Below are positions 18,660 to 27,317 of a stretch of DNA of 64,000 bases, piece by piece. The stretch is from contig NZ_VIVR01000001.1 in NCBI RefSeq assembly GCF_007828955.1, forward strand, positions 3,162,001-3,226,000, in the 5' to 3' direction. Source of the stretch: Kitasatospora atroaurantiaca (GTDB lineage: Bacteria; Actinomycetota; Actinomycetes; Streptomycetales; Streptomycetaceae). The notes under the pieces were generated by a model. That model searched no databases. It worked only from the letters and a program-made list of their open reading frames with translations, and had not been told where the DNA came from. Made by a program: the position numbers and the translations under genes. Position 1 is the first letter of the stretch; every line of letters begins with the position of its first letter.

Positions 18660-20285
18660 TCAGCCCCGGCGGGCAAGCGCCCGGCGGACCCGGCTGCGGA
18701 CGACCTCCCAGCCGCCGCGCACCCCGTCGGCGACCCGAAGCCCGAGCTCACCGTTGCCGGTCTCGTACGCCTGTACCAGGGCGAAGCGCAGCGGCGCGCG
18801 GAAAACGACCGCATGCCGCTTGCCCGGCCCCGGCGCCCTGACGGCGGTGACCGCCCGGCTGCCGTTGGCATAGCCGACGGTGAAGCGCAGCGCCCAGGCG
18901 GTCATCTCACCGACGTCGCGCAGCTCGAAGGCGTCCACGGTGGCGTCCGCCGTCCAGCCGCCCTCCGGGTGCGGGGTCAGCTCCAACCGGCGGCGGATGC
19001 TCAGCGGCGGGCCGAGCCGGGTGCGCAGCTCCAGCTGGGCGTTGATCGGCCCGGCGGCGGAGACCAGCCCGTACGGGTCGTGCAGCCGCAGCGCCACCGT
19101 GCAGGCGCGGGCCAGCCGGACGGTGCCGTCCACGGCCAGCGGGAGGCGGGCGGCCGGCAGCTCGGTGAGCCCGGTGAGCGGTACGCCCTCGACCAGCACC
19201 GGGCGGCCGTCCGCGTCGGTGGCGTACGGCGGGGCCAGGCGCGGCGGGGCGGAGGCCAGCTCACCGACCCGGCCCAGCTCGGCGGACTCGACCGGTTCGG
19301 GGCGGGCCAGCAGCAGCTCGCTGACCCAGCGTCCGGCGGGGGTGGCGGCGGCCAGCGCGGCGGGCTCGAAGGACTCGAGGTGGGCGCGGGCGATCCGCCA
19401 CCACTCGGCGCGGTACGCGGCCGGCTTGTGGCGGAGCTCACGGACGTACATCCGCAGGTCGTGGTCGATGAACTTGGTGCGGGCGGCGGTGGCCAGGTCG
19501 GGCTCGCCGGCCTCGGTGAGGATGCGGACCACCTCGGCGTGGGCGTCCACCCGGTCCTGCCAGTTGCGGACCTCGTCCCGGCGCAGCGAGATCGACTGCC
19601 GCCCGGCCTCGCGGCGGACGTGCCACAGGTAGACGGTGTCGCCGACCGCGACCAGCCGGGGCCTGGCGGCGTACAGGCGGGCGGTGAAGACGAAGTCCTC
19701 GTAGTGCACGGCGCCCTCGGCGAAGCGCACTCCGTGGCGGTCCAGGAACGCGCGCTCGTACAGCTTGTTCACGCACAGCGTGTCGCGCAGGAAGGCGGGG
19801 CGTGAGCCGATGCCGTCGTAGCGGCGCGGCGGGGCGCCGGCGGCCGGGAAGAGGTCGCGCTGCCACGGGGTGTCGGTGCCCGCCGGGAGTTCGCGGCGGA
19901 CACAGACGCCGGCCACCACCTCGGCCTGTTCGGCCACGGCGGTCGCCAACAGGCCGGGCACGACGTCGGGCGGCAGGACGTCGTCGCTGTCGAGGAGCAT
20001 CACATAGCGCTCGCGGGCGGCGGCCAGGCCCTGGTTGCGCGGAGTGCCGCAGCCGCCGCTGTTCTCCGTCCTGGTGATCACCCGGATCCTGGCGTCCTCG
20101 GCGGCGAGCCGGGCCAGACGCTCGGGGGTGCTGTCGGTGGAGGCGTCGTCGACGACTATCACCTCGCCGACCGACTCACCCTGGACCAGGGCCGAGCGGA
20201 CGGCCTCGGTGATGTGGGCGGCGTCGTTGTAGACGATCACCACGACGCTGACCTGCGGCGGTGCGCCGAGGGTACTGCCGGTCAT
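18660..20285 (-). CDS. GT2-family glycosyltransferase
   Basis: A 541-residue enzyme. The N-terminal GT2 catalytic domain (to about residue 220) contains VSVVVIVYNDAAHITEAVRS, VDDASTDSTPERL, GGCGTPRNQGL and the metal-binding MLLDSDD, with EGAVHYEDFVF later as the acceptor-side acidic motif. The C-terminal 250 residues look like beta-rich segments of unassigned role and resemble the middle part of the neighbouring fusion protein. The ATG at 20285 has AAGG upstream; a GTG nine codons earlier lacks one. It probably belongs to the same envelope-polymer pathway as its downstream neighbours. Confidence 0.9.
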   Translation of the reverse strand: MTGSTLGAPPQVSVVVIVYNDAAHITEAVRSALVQGESVGEVIVVDDASTDSTPERLARLAAEDARIRVITRTENSGGCGTPRNQGLAAARERYVMLLDSDDVLPPDVVPGLLATAVAEQAEVVAGVCVRRELPAGTDTPWQRDLFPAAGAPPRRYDGIGSRPAFLRDTLCVNKLYERAFLDRHGVRFAEGAVHYEDFVFTARLYAARPRLVAVGDTVYLWHVRREAGRQSISLRRDEVRNWQDRVDAHAEVVRILTEAGEPDLATAARTKFIDHDLRMYVRELRHKPAAYRAEWWRIARAHLESFEPAALAAATPAGRWVSELLLARPEPVESAELGRVGELASAPPRLAPPYATDADGRPVLVEGVPLTGLTELPAARLPLAVDGTVRLARACTVALRLHDPYGLVSAAGPINAQLELRTRLGPPLSIRRRLELTPHPEGGWTADATVDAFELRDVGEMTAWALRFTVGYANGSRAVTAVRAPGPGKRHAVVFRAPLRFALVQAYETGNGELGLRVADGVRGGWEVVRSRVRRALARRG

Positions 20286-20523
20286 TCGCGACCTTGCCCC
20301 CTCATCGTTCACGCCGCACAGGGGAGGGACGGGCGCCCGGTGACCCCAATAGCCGCTTGCGATCGTACCGGACCGTACATATCAAGTGCCCGATTACCGC
20401 CCTTCGTCTCAGTTACCGGCCTTCACCCGCTACCACCCCCGTGCGGCCGCTTCGTCCCGTTTCCCTCCGCGCGGCCACCCGCTCCGGCCGGGTGCGGACG
20501 GCGCGCGACATAGGATTTCGGGC

Positions 20524-21507
20524 ATGACTTGGTTGATCACCGGCGGCGCCGGCTACATCGGCGGACACATCGTGCACCAGCTGGTCGCGGCCGGGGAGCC
20601 GGTCGTGGTGCTCGACGACCTCAGCACCGGCGCACCGGAGCGGCTGCCGGCCGGCGTACCGCTGGTGGTCGGCTCCACCCTCGACCGGGGCGCGCTGGAC
20701 GCGGTGATCCGCGAGCACCAGGTCACCGGTGTGCTGCACATCGCGGCCAAGAAGCAGGTCGCCGAGTCGGTGGCGGACCCCTTCCGCTACTACCGGGAGA
20801 ACATGACCGGCCTGCAGACCGTCCTGGAGGCCGCGGTCGACGGCGGCGTACGGAAGCTGCTGTTCTCCTCCTCCGCCGCCGTCTACGGGATGCCGGACGT
20901 GGACCTGGTCACCGAGGACACCCCCTGCGCGCCGATCAACCCGTACGGCGAGACCAAGCTGGCGGGCGAGTGGCTGGTCAAGGCGGCCGGGCAGGCGTAC
21001 GGGCTCTCCACGGTCTCGCTGCGGTACTTCAACGTGGCGGGCTCGGCGGCAGCCCCGCTGGCCGACGACGGGGTCTCCAACCTCGTCCCGATGGCCTTCC
21101 AGCGGCTGACCGACGGTCAGGCCCCGCTGATCTTCGGCGCGGACTACCCGACGCCCGACGGCACCTGCATCCGCGACTTCATCCACGTCTCCGACATCGC
21201 CTCGGCCCATGTCGCGGCCGTCCGCCGGCTCTCCGCCGCGACCGAGCCGATCTCACTGACCCTCAACATCGGCCGCGGCGAGGGCGTCTCGGTCGCCGAG
21301 ATGCTCGCCGTCATCGCCCGCGTCACCGGCTATGACACCGCCCCGGAGACCACCCCGCGGCGCCCGGGCGACCCGGCCCGGGTGGTCGCCTCGGCCGACC
21401 TGATCCACAAGGAACTCGGCTGGACGGCCCGGTACGACGTCGACGCCATGGTCACCTCCGCCTGGGACGGCTGGTGCACTCGCCACCCGGAGGCCCGGAA
21501 GGCCTGA
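20524..21507 (+). CDS. galE: UDP-glucose 4-epimerase-like NAD-dependent epimerase
   Basis: A 327-residue extended short-chain dehydrogenase. The NAD-binding loop is GGAGYIGGH near the N-terminus. The catalytic serine lies in LLFSSSAAVYG, and the YxxxK pair in NPYGETKLAGEW. Substrate-side features include RYFNVAGS, TPDGTCIRDFIHVSDIASAHV and the C-terminal RRPGDPARVVASAD. All match GalE. The start at 20524 puts the Rossmann strand (MTWLITGG) first. It is divergent from the glycosyltransferase genes and could supply UDP-galactose to them. Confidence 0.9.
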   Translation: MTWLITGGAGYIGGHIVHQLVAAGEPVVVLDDLSTGAPERLPAGVPLVVGSTLDRGALDAVIREHQVTGVLHIAAKKQVAESVADPFRYYRENMTGLQTVLEAAVDGGVRKLLFSSSAAVYGMPDVDLVTEDTPCAPINPYGETKLAGEWLVKAAGQAYGLSTVSLRYFNVAGSAAAPLADDGVSNLVPMAFQRLTDGQAPLIFGADYPTPDGTCIRDFIHVSDIASAHVAAVRRLSAATEPISLTLNIGRGEGVSVAEMLAVIARVTGYDTAPETTPRRPGDPARVVASADLIHKELGWTARYDVDAMVTSAWDGWCTRHPEARKA

Positions 21508-21540
21508 CGCCACCAGGCACTCAGCAGGATTGGGCATCCC

Positions 21541-21645
21541 AGGGGCGCGGGGAACTGCGCGAGAGCGGAAGGCGACAACGTGTGCCCTACCGCTTCGCGC
21601 AGTTCTCCCCCAGCCTTCGGCCGGGAGGTGCCCCCACGCGCCCCT
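21541..21645. repeat. Intergenic inverted repeat, copy B
   Basis: The left arm AGGGGCGCGGGGAACTGCGC (21541-21560) pairs with the right arm (TCGCGCAGTTCTCC at 21595-21608 and GCGCCCCT ending at 21645). Here the CTTCGGCCGGGAGGTG insertion sits in the right arm, so it is copy A in the opposite orientation. It lies between the convergent epimerase and kinase genes. Confidence 0.85.
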
Positions 21646-21658
21646 TGTGGTGGCCCGG

Positions 21659-23959
21659 CTAGGACGGGACGGCCGTCCCGTAGAACGCGTCCAGCGCGTA
21701 CACGCAGCGGTCCTTGCTCCCGACGAAGACCCGCCCGCCGGCGGCCACCGGGGAGCCGGTGAGCTCGCCCTTGGTGCCGAGCTCCCAGCGGAGCCGGCCG
21801 GTGGTGAGGTCGATGGTGTGCAGGGAGTGGTCGCGGCTGCCGAGGTGGACGAGCCCCTCGGCGACGGCCGGGGAGCCGACGATCTCGCCGCGGGCGGTGT
21901 AGCGCCAGCGCTCGTGGCCGGAGGCGGTGTCGAAGGCGTGCAGGGTGTCCCCGGCCCCGACCAGGGCGGTGCCGCCCGCGACGACGACCGGTTCGGCGCC
22001 CTGTCGGCTGCCGGTGCGGCCGCGCCAGCGCTCCCGCCCACGGGAGGCGTCGAGGGCGTAGACGGTGCCGAGGTAGTCGGCCACGTAGACGGATGAGCCG
22101 TCCAGCGCCGGCGGGGTGAAGAGCACCACCGCGGCCTCGAAGCGCCAGCGCTCGGCGCCGGTGGCCGCGTCCAGGGCGTAGACCCGGGTCCCCGCCGTCA
22201 CGTACAGCACCCCGGAGCGCTCGACCGGCCGGGACGGGACGTCCTCGCCGACCGGGAAGGCCCAGCGCAGGCCGCCGCCGCGCGGGTCGACCGAGCGCAG
22301 CCGTCCGCCGCCGTAGTAGTACGCCGCACCGGCGACCAGTGCGGGCCCCGACTGCGGGTTCTCGTAGTCCTGCTGGGCGTCGTCGGCGCGCCACAGCTCG
22401 GCACCGTTGGCGGCGGAACGCAGCTGCACGCCGCCGCCTCTGATGCCGCAGCAGAGCACCCCGTCGGCGGCGTCCAGCGAGTAGATCCAGCCGTCGAGGG
22501 AGTTGCGCCAGCGCTCGGTGCCGTCCGCGACGTCGACGGTGTACAGGTGCGGTCCGTCGGCGGCGTGCACCCGGCCCGAGTCGACGGCGAGGGCCCAGGC
22601 GACGTCCCGGGTCTTGTAGCGGCGCTGGCCTGAGGCGATGTCGAGGGCGTGCACCTCGAAGCTGGAGACGAAGAGCGTGCCGTCGGCGACCACCGGGGTG
22701 CCCCAGACGTCGTTGGACATCCGGAACCGCCAGGGCCGCCAGCGGGCGGCCTGGGCGGGTGGCGGGGTGGCTCGGCGTACCCAGTCGGTACCGGCCGGCG
22801 CGGGGCCGCCCGCCCCGCCCTGGTCGGCCCGCGGTCCCGGCCCTATCCGCACGGCACCGGGCAGCCGCACCTCGGCGCCACTGACTCCTGCGGGCTGCTG
22901 CCGCCGGGCGGCCAGCTTCTCGGTGGCCGCCTCGGCGTCCAGCGCACCGCCGCTGTCGGGCCTTGGGGGCACGGGTCGCATGGGTTGGGGGGCGGGCCGC
23001 TGCGGCACCACCGGGGCCGCGGGGGCCACGGGCGCGGTGGGGGCCGCGGCCGCGGGTGCGGCAGGCGTACGCCGCCCGCGTCTGCGCTCGATCAGCTCCA
23101 GCGCGCTGGGAGGCAGCCAGTCCCCCGCCTCGCCCGCCGCGTCGTCCCTGGAGAACAGGTGCGGCGCCAGCTCGGCCTGGATCTGAGCGGGCGTCGGCCG
23201 GTGCTCGGGCGCCGGCCGCATGCAGGCACGGACGAGGTCGACCAGCTCGACCGGCAGGCCGGAGAGGTCGGGCTGGTCGCGCAGCAGCTGAAAGACCGTC
23301 TCGACCGGGTTGGCCCCACGGTAGGGCGGGTGCCCGGTCGCGCAGAAGACAAGGAGCGAGCCCAGCGAGAAGACGTCGCTGGCCCCGGTGACACTGCGGC
23401 TGTCGCGGGCCTGCTCGGGCGACATGTAGGCGGGGGTGCCGACCGCGACGTTGGTCATGGTCAGGCGGGAGTTCGAGACCCCGGCGGCGATGCCGAAGTC
23501 GATCACGCGCGGGCCGTCCTCGACCACCAGGACATTGGAGGGCTTGAGGTCGCGGTGCACCAGACCGGCACCGTGGATGGACTGCAGCGCCTCGGCGATC
23601 CCGGCCACCAGCCAGCGGACGGCGTCCACCGGCAGCGGCCCGCACTCGCTGACCAGGTCCTCCAGCGAGGGCGCGGGCACGTATGCGGTGGCCAGCCAGG
23701 GCACCCGGGCGTCGGCGTCGGCGTCCACGACAGCCGCCGTGTAGAAACCGCCGACCGTCTTGGCGGCCGCGATCTCCCGCGCGAAGCGGACCCGGAACAG
23801 CTCGTCCTCGGCCAGTTCCCCTCGTACGGTCTTGATGGCCACCCGACGGCCGGACGCGGACCGCGCCAGGTAGACCAGGCCCATCCCGCCCGCGCCGAGC
23901 CGCCCCAGCACCTCGAAGGGCCCGATCCTCCGCGGATCGTGCGCCGTCAGCTGGTCCAC
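21659..23959 (-). CDS. Ser/Thr protein kinase with PQQ-type beta-propeller
   Basis: A 766-residue Hanks-type kinase. The kinase domain (residues about 13-280) has the glycine loop GRLGAGGMGLVY, lysine K43 in AIKTV, HRDLKPSNVLV with catalytic D137, DFGIA at 154-158, and SPEQA. An Ala/Pro-rich linker (about 290-420) leads to a C-terminal repeat region with many W-R/A-L-D-x-A-(T/S)-G-x-x-x-W blades typical of PQQ-like propellers. No membrane helix is seen, so the propeller is probably cytoplasmic and senses or binds a partner. The GTG start is supported by GGAGGTGG just upstream. Confidence 0.93.
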   Translation of the reverse strand: MDQLTAHDPRRIGPFEVLGRLGAGGMGLVYLARSASGRRVAIKTVRGELAEDELFRVRFAREIAAAKTVGGFYTAAVVDADADARVPWLATAYVPAPSLEDLVSECGPLPVDAVRWLVAGIAEALQSIHGAGLVHRDLKPSNVLVVEDGPRVIDFGIAAGVSNSRLTMTNVAVGTPAYMSPEQARDSRSVTGASDVFSLGSLLVFCATGHPPYRGANPVETVFQLLRDQPDLSGLPVELVDLVRACMRPAPEHRPTPAQIQAELAPHLFSRDDAAGEAGDWLPPSALELIERRRGRRTPAAPAAAAPTAPVAPAAPVVPQRPAPQPMRPVPPRPDSGGALDAEAATEKLAARRQQPAGVSGAEVRLPGAVRIGPGPRADQGGAGGPAPAGTDWVRRATPPPAQAARWRPWRFRMSNDVWGTPVVADGTLFVSSFEVHALDIASGQRRYKTRDVAWALAVDSGRVHAADGPHLYTVDVADGTERWRNSLDGWIYSLDAADGVLCCGIRGGGVQLRSAANGAELWRADDAQQDYENPQSGPALVAGAAYYYGGGRLRSVDPRGGGLRWAFPVGEDVPSRPVERSGVLYVTAGTRVYALDAATGAERWRFEAAVVLFTPPALDGSSVYVADYLGTVYALDASRGRERWRGRTGSRQGAEPVVVAGGTALVGAGDTLHAFDTASGHERWRYTARGEIVGSPAVAEGLVHLGSRDHSLHTIDLTTGRLRWELGTKGELTGSPVAAGGRVFVGSKDRCVYALDAFYGTAVPS

Positions 23960-24329
23960 TCCGCTGCCACCTCCCCGTCTGCCGCCACCCGAGCCGGGTG
24001 CGCCGCCCCCGATTGTCCAATGCCCGCCCCGCCGGAGCCAATCTCCCCCGCCCATGACGCGCCGGGGTCCCCTCCGCGCGTCACGGCGACGGCCGAATCT
24101 GACGGGCCACCGGCAGGCGTCCTGACGATCACTCTGCGCGACCCGATCATCCCTCAGCCGACTCGTCGTCACTCTGCGGGTCCATCAGCACACGGGGGGG
24201 CTTCGATCACGCGGCGGCCGCCCTGAATTTCCGTCCGCACGCCCCGATGAGCCCCCTATACCACCCCCGGGCGGAGTAATAGTCGCATCACCGAATCGCG
24301 CCAAGATCGTGCCACGGTAAGCTGACGGC
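23960..24329. other. Intergenic region between kinase and TetR genes
   Basis: These 370 bases separate two divergent genes and must hold their promoters. The part just before the TetR start (about 24255-24320) is the least GC-rich. I see no convincing hexamers, palindromic operator or small gene. Confidence 0.5.
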
Positions 24330-24971
24330 ATGACAGGACAAGTTCGCACCGTCGACGGTCGCGTCGCCGGGCGACGCGGACAGGAGACGCGGCAGAAGCT
24401 GCTCGACTGCCTCCGCGAGATGCTCAGCACGTCGCCCTATCGGGACGTCAAGGTCATCGACGTCGCCCGTATGGCGGGTACCTCCCCCGCGACCTTCTAC
24501 CAGTACTTCCCGGATGTCGAGGGCGCAGTCCTCGAGATCGCAGAGGAAATGGCCGAGGACAGCGTCGGGCTCAAAGAGCTCGTCGAAGGAAAGTCCTGGG
24601 CGGGAAAGACCGGCTACACCACTTCGGAAGAACTGGTGGACGGATTCCTCGCCTTCTGGCGCAAGAACGACGCCATTCTGCGAGTGGTCACTCTCGGTGC
24701 CGCAGAAGGGGACAAGCGGTTCTTCAAGATCCGCATGAAGGTCCTCAACTCGGTCGTCGGGCCGCTCACGGAAGCCGTCAAGGCAAACCAGGCCAAGACC
24801 GACAAGTCGGTCGACCCGGCCGCCGTGGCAGGGGCGCTGGCCTCACTGCTCGCCTCGGCGGCGGAGCACTCGAAGGCCTTCACCTCCTGGGGCGTCAAGG
24901 TCAAGGACCTCAAGCCGAACCTGGCTCTGCAGGTCTACCTGGGCGTCACCGGAAAGAAGCCGCCCAAGTAG
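24330..24971 (+). CDS. TetR-family transcriptional regulator
   Basis: A 213-residue regulator. Residues about 16-63 form the TetR DNA-binding domain: RGQETRQKLLDCLREML, then VIDVARMAGTSPATFYQYFPD, the typical helix-turn-helix with the FYxYF hallmark. The remaining 150 residues are helical and should bind a ligand and form the dimer. It ends in a basic tail (GVTGKKPPK). It is divergent from the kinase gene and convergent with fabH, so its target is not obvious from position. Codon use is slightly less GC-extreme than in neighbours. Confidence 0.9.
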   Translation: MTGQVRTVDGRVAGRRGQETRQKLLDCLREMLSTSPYRDVKVIDVARMAGTSPATFYQYFPDVEGAVLEIAEEMAEDSVGLKELVEGKSWAGKTGYTTSEELVDGFLAFWRKNDAILRVVTLGAAEGDKRFFKIRMKVLNSVVGPLTEAVKANQAKTDKSVDPAAVAGALASLLASAAEHSKAFTSWGVKVKDLKPNLALQVYLGVTGKKPPK

Positions 24972-25095
24972 CAGCCTGCTCCTACGTCCATCCATCCACC
25001 TTGCGCGCAATCCCGGTTTCCTGTCCGGGGTGTGTCGGACGGCGGCCGTGTCCTCGGGGGAGGTTCGCCGACGTACCGCGACGCGCTCGAGACTG

Positions 25096-25136
25096 CTGTG
25101 GGGCGGTCGGAATCACTGATTCCGACCGCCCCACAG
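25096..25136. terminator. Bidirectional hairpin terminator
   Basis: A 20-bp perfect stem (arms 25096-25115 and 25117-25136, containing GGGGCGGTCGGAATCA) is separated by one base, lying between the convergent TetR and fabH genes. There is no long T-run, as is usual in Streptomyces. Confidence 0.85.
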
Positions 25137-25151
25137 GCTTGTCCGGGGGGA

Positions 25152-26093
25152 CTACGGGCAGCGTACGACCTGGCCCGCGTACGCCAGGCCGCCGCCGAAG
25201 CCGAAGAGCAGCACCGGGTCGCCGGAGCGCAGCTCGCCGCGCTCGACCAGCTTGCTGAGCGCCAGCGGGATGGAGGCGGCCGAGGTGTTGCCGGAGTCGA
25301 CCACGTCACGGGCGACGACCGCGTCGGGCGCGCCCAGCTTGTTGGCGATGGCGTCGATGATCCGCAGGTTGGCCTGGTGCGCCACGAAGCCCTTGAGCTC
25401 GGCCGGCTCCAGACCGGCCTTGCGACAGGTCTCCCTGGCCAGCGGCGCGATCTTGGTGGTGGCCCAGCGGAAGACCGCCTGGCCCTGCTGGCTGATGGTC
25501 GGGTCCCAGCCGGTGATCACCACGGCGTCGCCCTTCTCGGGCTCGGAGCCCCAGACGACCGGGCCGATGCCGGCGTCCTCGTCCGGGACGGCCTCGACCA
25601 CGGCCGCGCCCGCGCCGTCACCGAAGATCACGCAGGTGCTGCGGTCGGTCCAGTCGATGGTGTCCGACATCCGCTCGGCGCCGATCACCAGCGCGCGGGT
25701 CGCCGCCCCGGCGCGGATCGCGTGGTCGGCGGTGGCCAGCGCGTAGGAGAAGCCGGAGCAGACGGTGTTGATGTCGTACGCGGCCGGCGCCTTGATGCCC
25801 AGGCGGGCGGCGACGGCTGCGGCGGTGTTGGGGCTGCGCTCGACGGCGGTGCAGGTCGCGACCACCACCAGGTCGATGTCCTCGGCCAGCCGGCCGCTGT
25901 TGGCCAGCGCCTTCTGGGCGGCCTCGGTGGCGAGATCGACCAGGGTCTCGTCGACCGCGATGTGGCGGGTGCGGATTCCGACCCGGGAGCGGATCCACTC
26001 GTCGTCGGTGTCGACCAGCTTCGCCAGGTCGTCGTTGGTGAGGACCTTGGGCGGCTGGTAGTGGCCGAGCGCCACGATGCGGGAGGCGGTCAT
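25152..26093 (-). CDS. fabH: 3-oxoacyl-ACP synthase III (FabH-like)
   Basis: A 313-residue ketosynthase III that condenses an acyl-CoA starter with malonyl-ACP. The catalytic Cys-His-Asn triad is present: C112 in NTVCSGF, H239 in FVAHQANLRI and N269 in DSGNTSAAS. Other family features are DEWIRSRVGIRTRHI and the C-terminal GFGGGLAYAGQVV. Length and motifs fit housekeeping FabH. No other fatty acid gene is adjacent, so it may be a second copy or a specialised starter enzyme. The ATG at 26093 matches the usual family start. Confidence 0.92.
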   Translation of the reverse strand: MTASRIVALGHYQPPKVLTNDDLAKLVDTDDEWIRSRVGIRTRHIAVDETLVDLATEAAQKALANSGRLAEDIDLVVVATCTAVERSPNTAAAVAARLGIKAPAAYDINTVCSGFSYALATADHAIRAGAATRALVIGAERMSDTIDWTDRSTCVIFGDGAGAAVVEAVPDEDAGIGPVVWGSEPEKGDAVVITGWDPTISQQGQAVFRWATTKIAPLARETCRKAGLEPAELKGFVAHQANLRIIDAIANKLGAPDAVVARDVVDSGNTSAASIPLALSKLVERGELRSGDPVLLFGFGGGLAYAGQVVRCP

Positions 26094-26165
26094 GCTGCCA
26101 CTCAACCGCGTTACCGACCGGTCAGCTGGTGACGCCCTTGCACAAGGTACGGGGCCGGATGCTGT

Positions 26166-26186
26166 AGGGGGCTGACAACAGCCCTT
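26166..26186 (-). terminator. Possible terminator of the L,D-transpeptidase gene
   Basis: A short hairpin, GGGCTG-ACAA-CAGCCC, with possible wobble extensions lies downstream of the 3' end of the transpeptidase gene and upstream of fabH. The stem is short, so this is a weak call. Confidence 0.4.
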
Positions 26187-26222
26187 GCCCCGCATGGCAC
26201 CTGGAGGGGGACGCGTACCCGC

Positions 26223-27188
26223 TCAGGCGGCCAGCGACTCGGCGTCCCCCATCGCGATCATGGGGTGGGCGGCCGGGTCCAGCGCCTTGATGAGCTCGAT
26301 CATGCGGTCCTCGGTGAGCGAGACGCATCCGTGGGTGGGCCCGCCGTGGTCCACATGGAGCCAGATGCCGCCGCCCTTGGACTTGCCGTCGGGCAGCCGG
26401 GTGTCGAGCGGGGAGTTGCCGGGCACCCGGTTGTAGTTGATCGCCACCACGTAGTCGAAGGAACCGGCGAGCTGCTCACCGTTGAAGCCGGTGCCGCCGA
26501 TCACGAAGCCGGAGTCCTGGTCGTACGGGAGCCGGCTGCCGGGGTCGGCCTTGCGGCCGCCGGCGTCGGTCAGCGCGTAGAGCCCGACCGGGCTGCGCAG
26601 GTCGCCGGAGCTGTGGTCGGCCGTCCAGCCCTTGAAGGCGTTGTGGGCGGGCCAGGCGGTGCCGGCCTTCCAGCGGCCCTCGGGGGTGCGCGTCCAGAGC
26701 GTCACGGTGGTGTCGGAGGAGTCCTTGCCCTTGCCCGAGGCGACCACCAGCTGGCGGGTCTCCGCGGGGATCCGGGAGAGGAAGGAGGCGCCGAGGCCGG
26801 GTATCGCGGCGAGCGAGCCGTCGGTGCGGTCCGAGCGGTCGGCGGCGGGAGGGTCGGTCCGGCCTATCCCCGCCTGCGTCGTGGAGCCGTCGCCGGACGC
26901 CACGTCGGGCTCGGGGTTGTCGGGTGCGCCGGCCGTGGTGATCACCGGGAACGACCGGCCGGGGCCCACGGTGAACCAGCCCGCGGCGGCGGCCAGCAGC
27001 ATCGCCGTACCGCTCAGCAGCGCCTTGCCCCGGCGTTTTCGGGGCTTCCGCCGGTGCCCGCGGGGCCGCCCGGCGGCGCCGTCCTCGCCCCGGGCACCGT
27101 CTCCGACCCGAGGGCCGTCTCCGCCCCGGCGGGGGCCGGGGACTGCGGCGGAGCGGGGCGGCGCGGTGGCACGGTGGGAACCGGACAT
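26223..27188 (-). CDS. L,D-transpeptidase (YkuD-like) membrane-anchored protein
   Basis: A 321-residue predicted cell-wall enzyme. A cytoplasmic Arg/Gly/Pro-rich segment (1-55, with a KPRKRRGK cluster) precedes one membrane helix (about 56-72). After a disordered stretch the extracytoplasmic domain ends in GGGIWLHVDHGGPTHGCVSL, where H286-G-C288 is the catalytic HxC-type motif of YkuD-family transpeptidases. These form 3-3 peptidoglycan cross-links or attach proteins. A sequence SPVGLYALTDAGG also fits the family. The ATG has GGAAGGA upstream. Confidence 0.82.
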   Translation of the reverse strand: MSGSHRATAPPRSAAVPGPRRGGDGPRVGDGARGEDGAAGRPRGHRRKPRKRRGKALLSGTAMLLAAAAGWFTVGPGRSFPVITTAGAPDNPEPDVASGDGSTTQAGIGRTDPPAADRSDRTDGSLAAIPGLGASFLSRIPAETRQLVVASGKGKDSSDTTVTLWTRTPEGRWKAGTAWPAHNAFKGWTADHSSGDLRSPVGLYALTDAGGRKADPGSRLPYDQDSGFVIGGTGFNGEQLAGSFDYVVAINYNRVPGNSPLDTRLPDGKSKGGGIWLHVDHGGPTHGCVSLTEDRMIELIKALDPAAHPMIAMGDAESLAA

Positions 27189-27317
27189 GCTGACGATCCT
27201 TCCAAAGCCCCGGGCAAGAGCGAAACCCGGGGCGTGTGGTGAGCCTGTGAGCATACGCGCTGCTTTCCATGAGCGCTGTGTGCTCAGGGACACCACCCGT
27301 CCCCATGCGGCGGTTCA

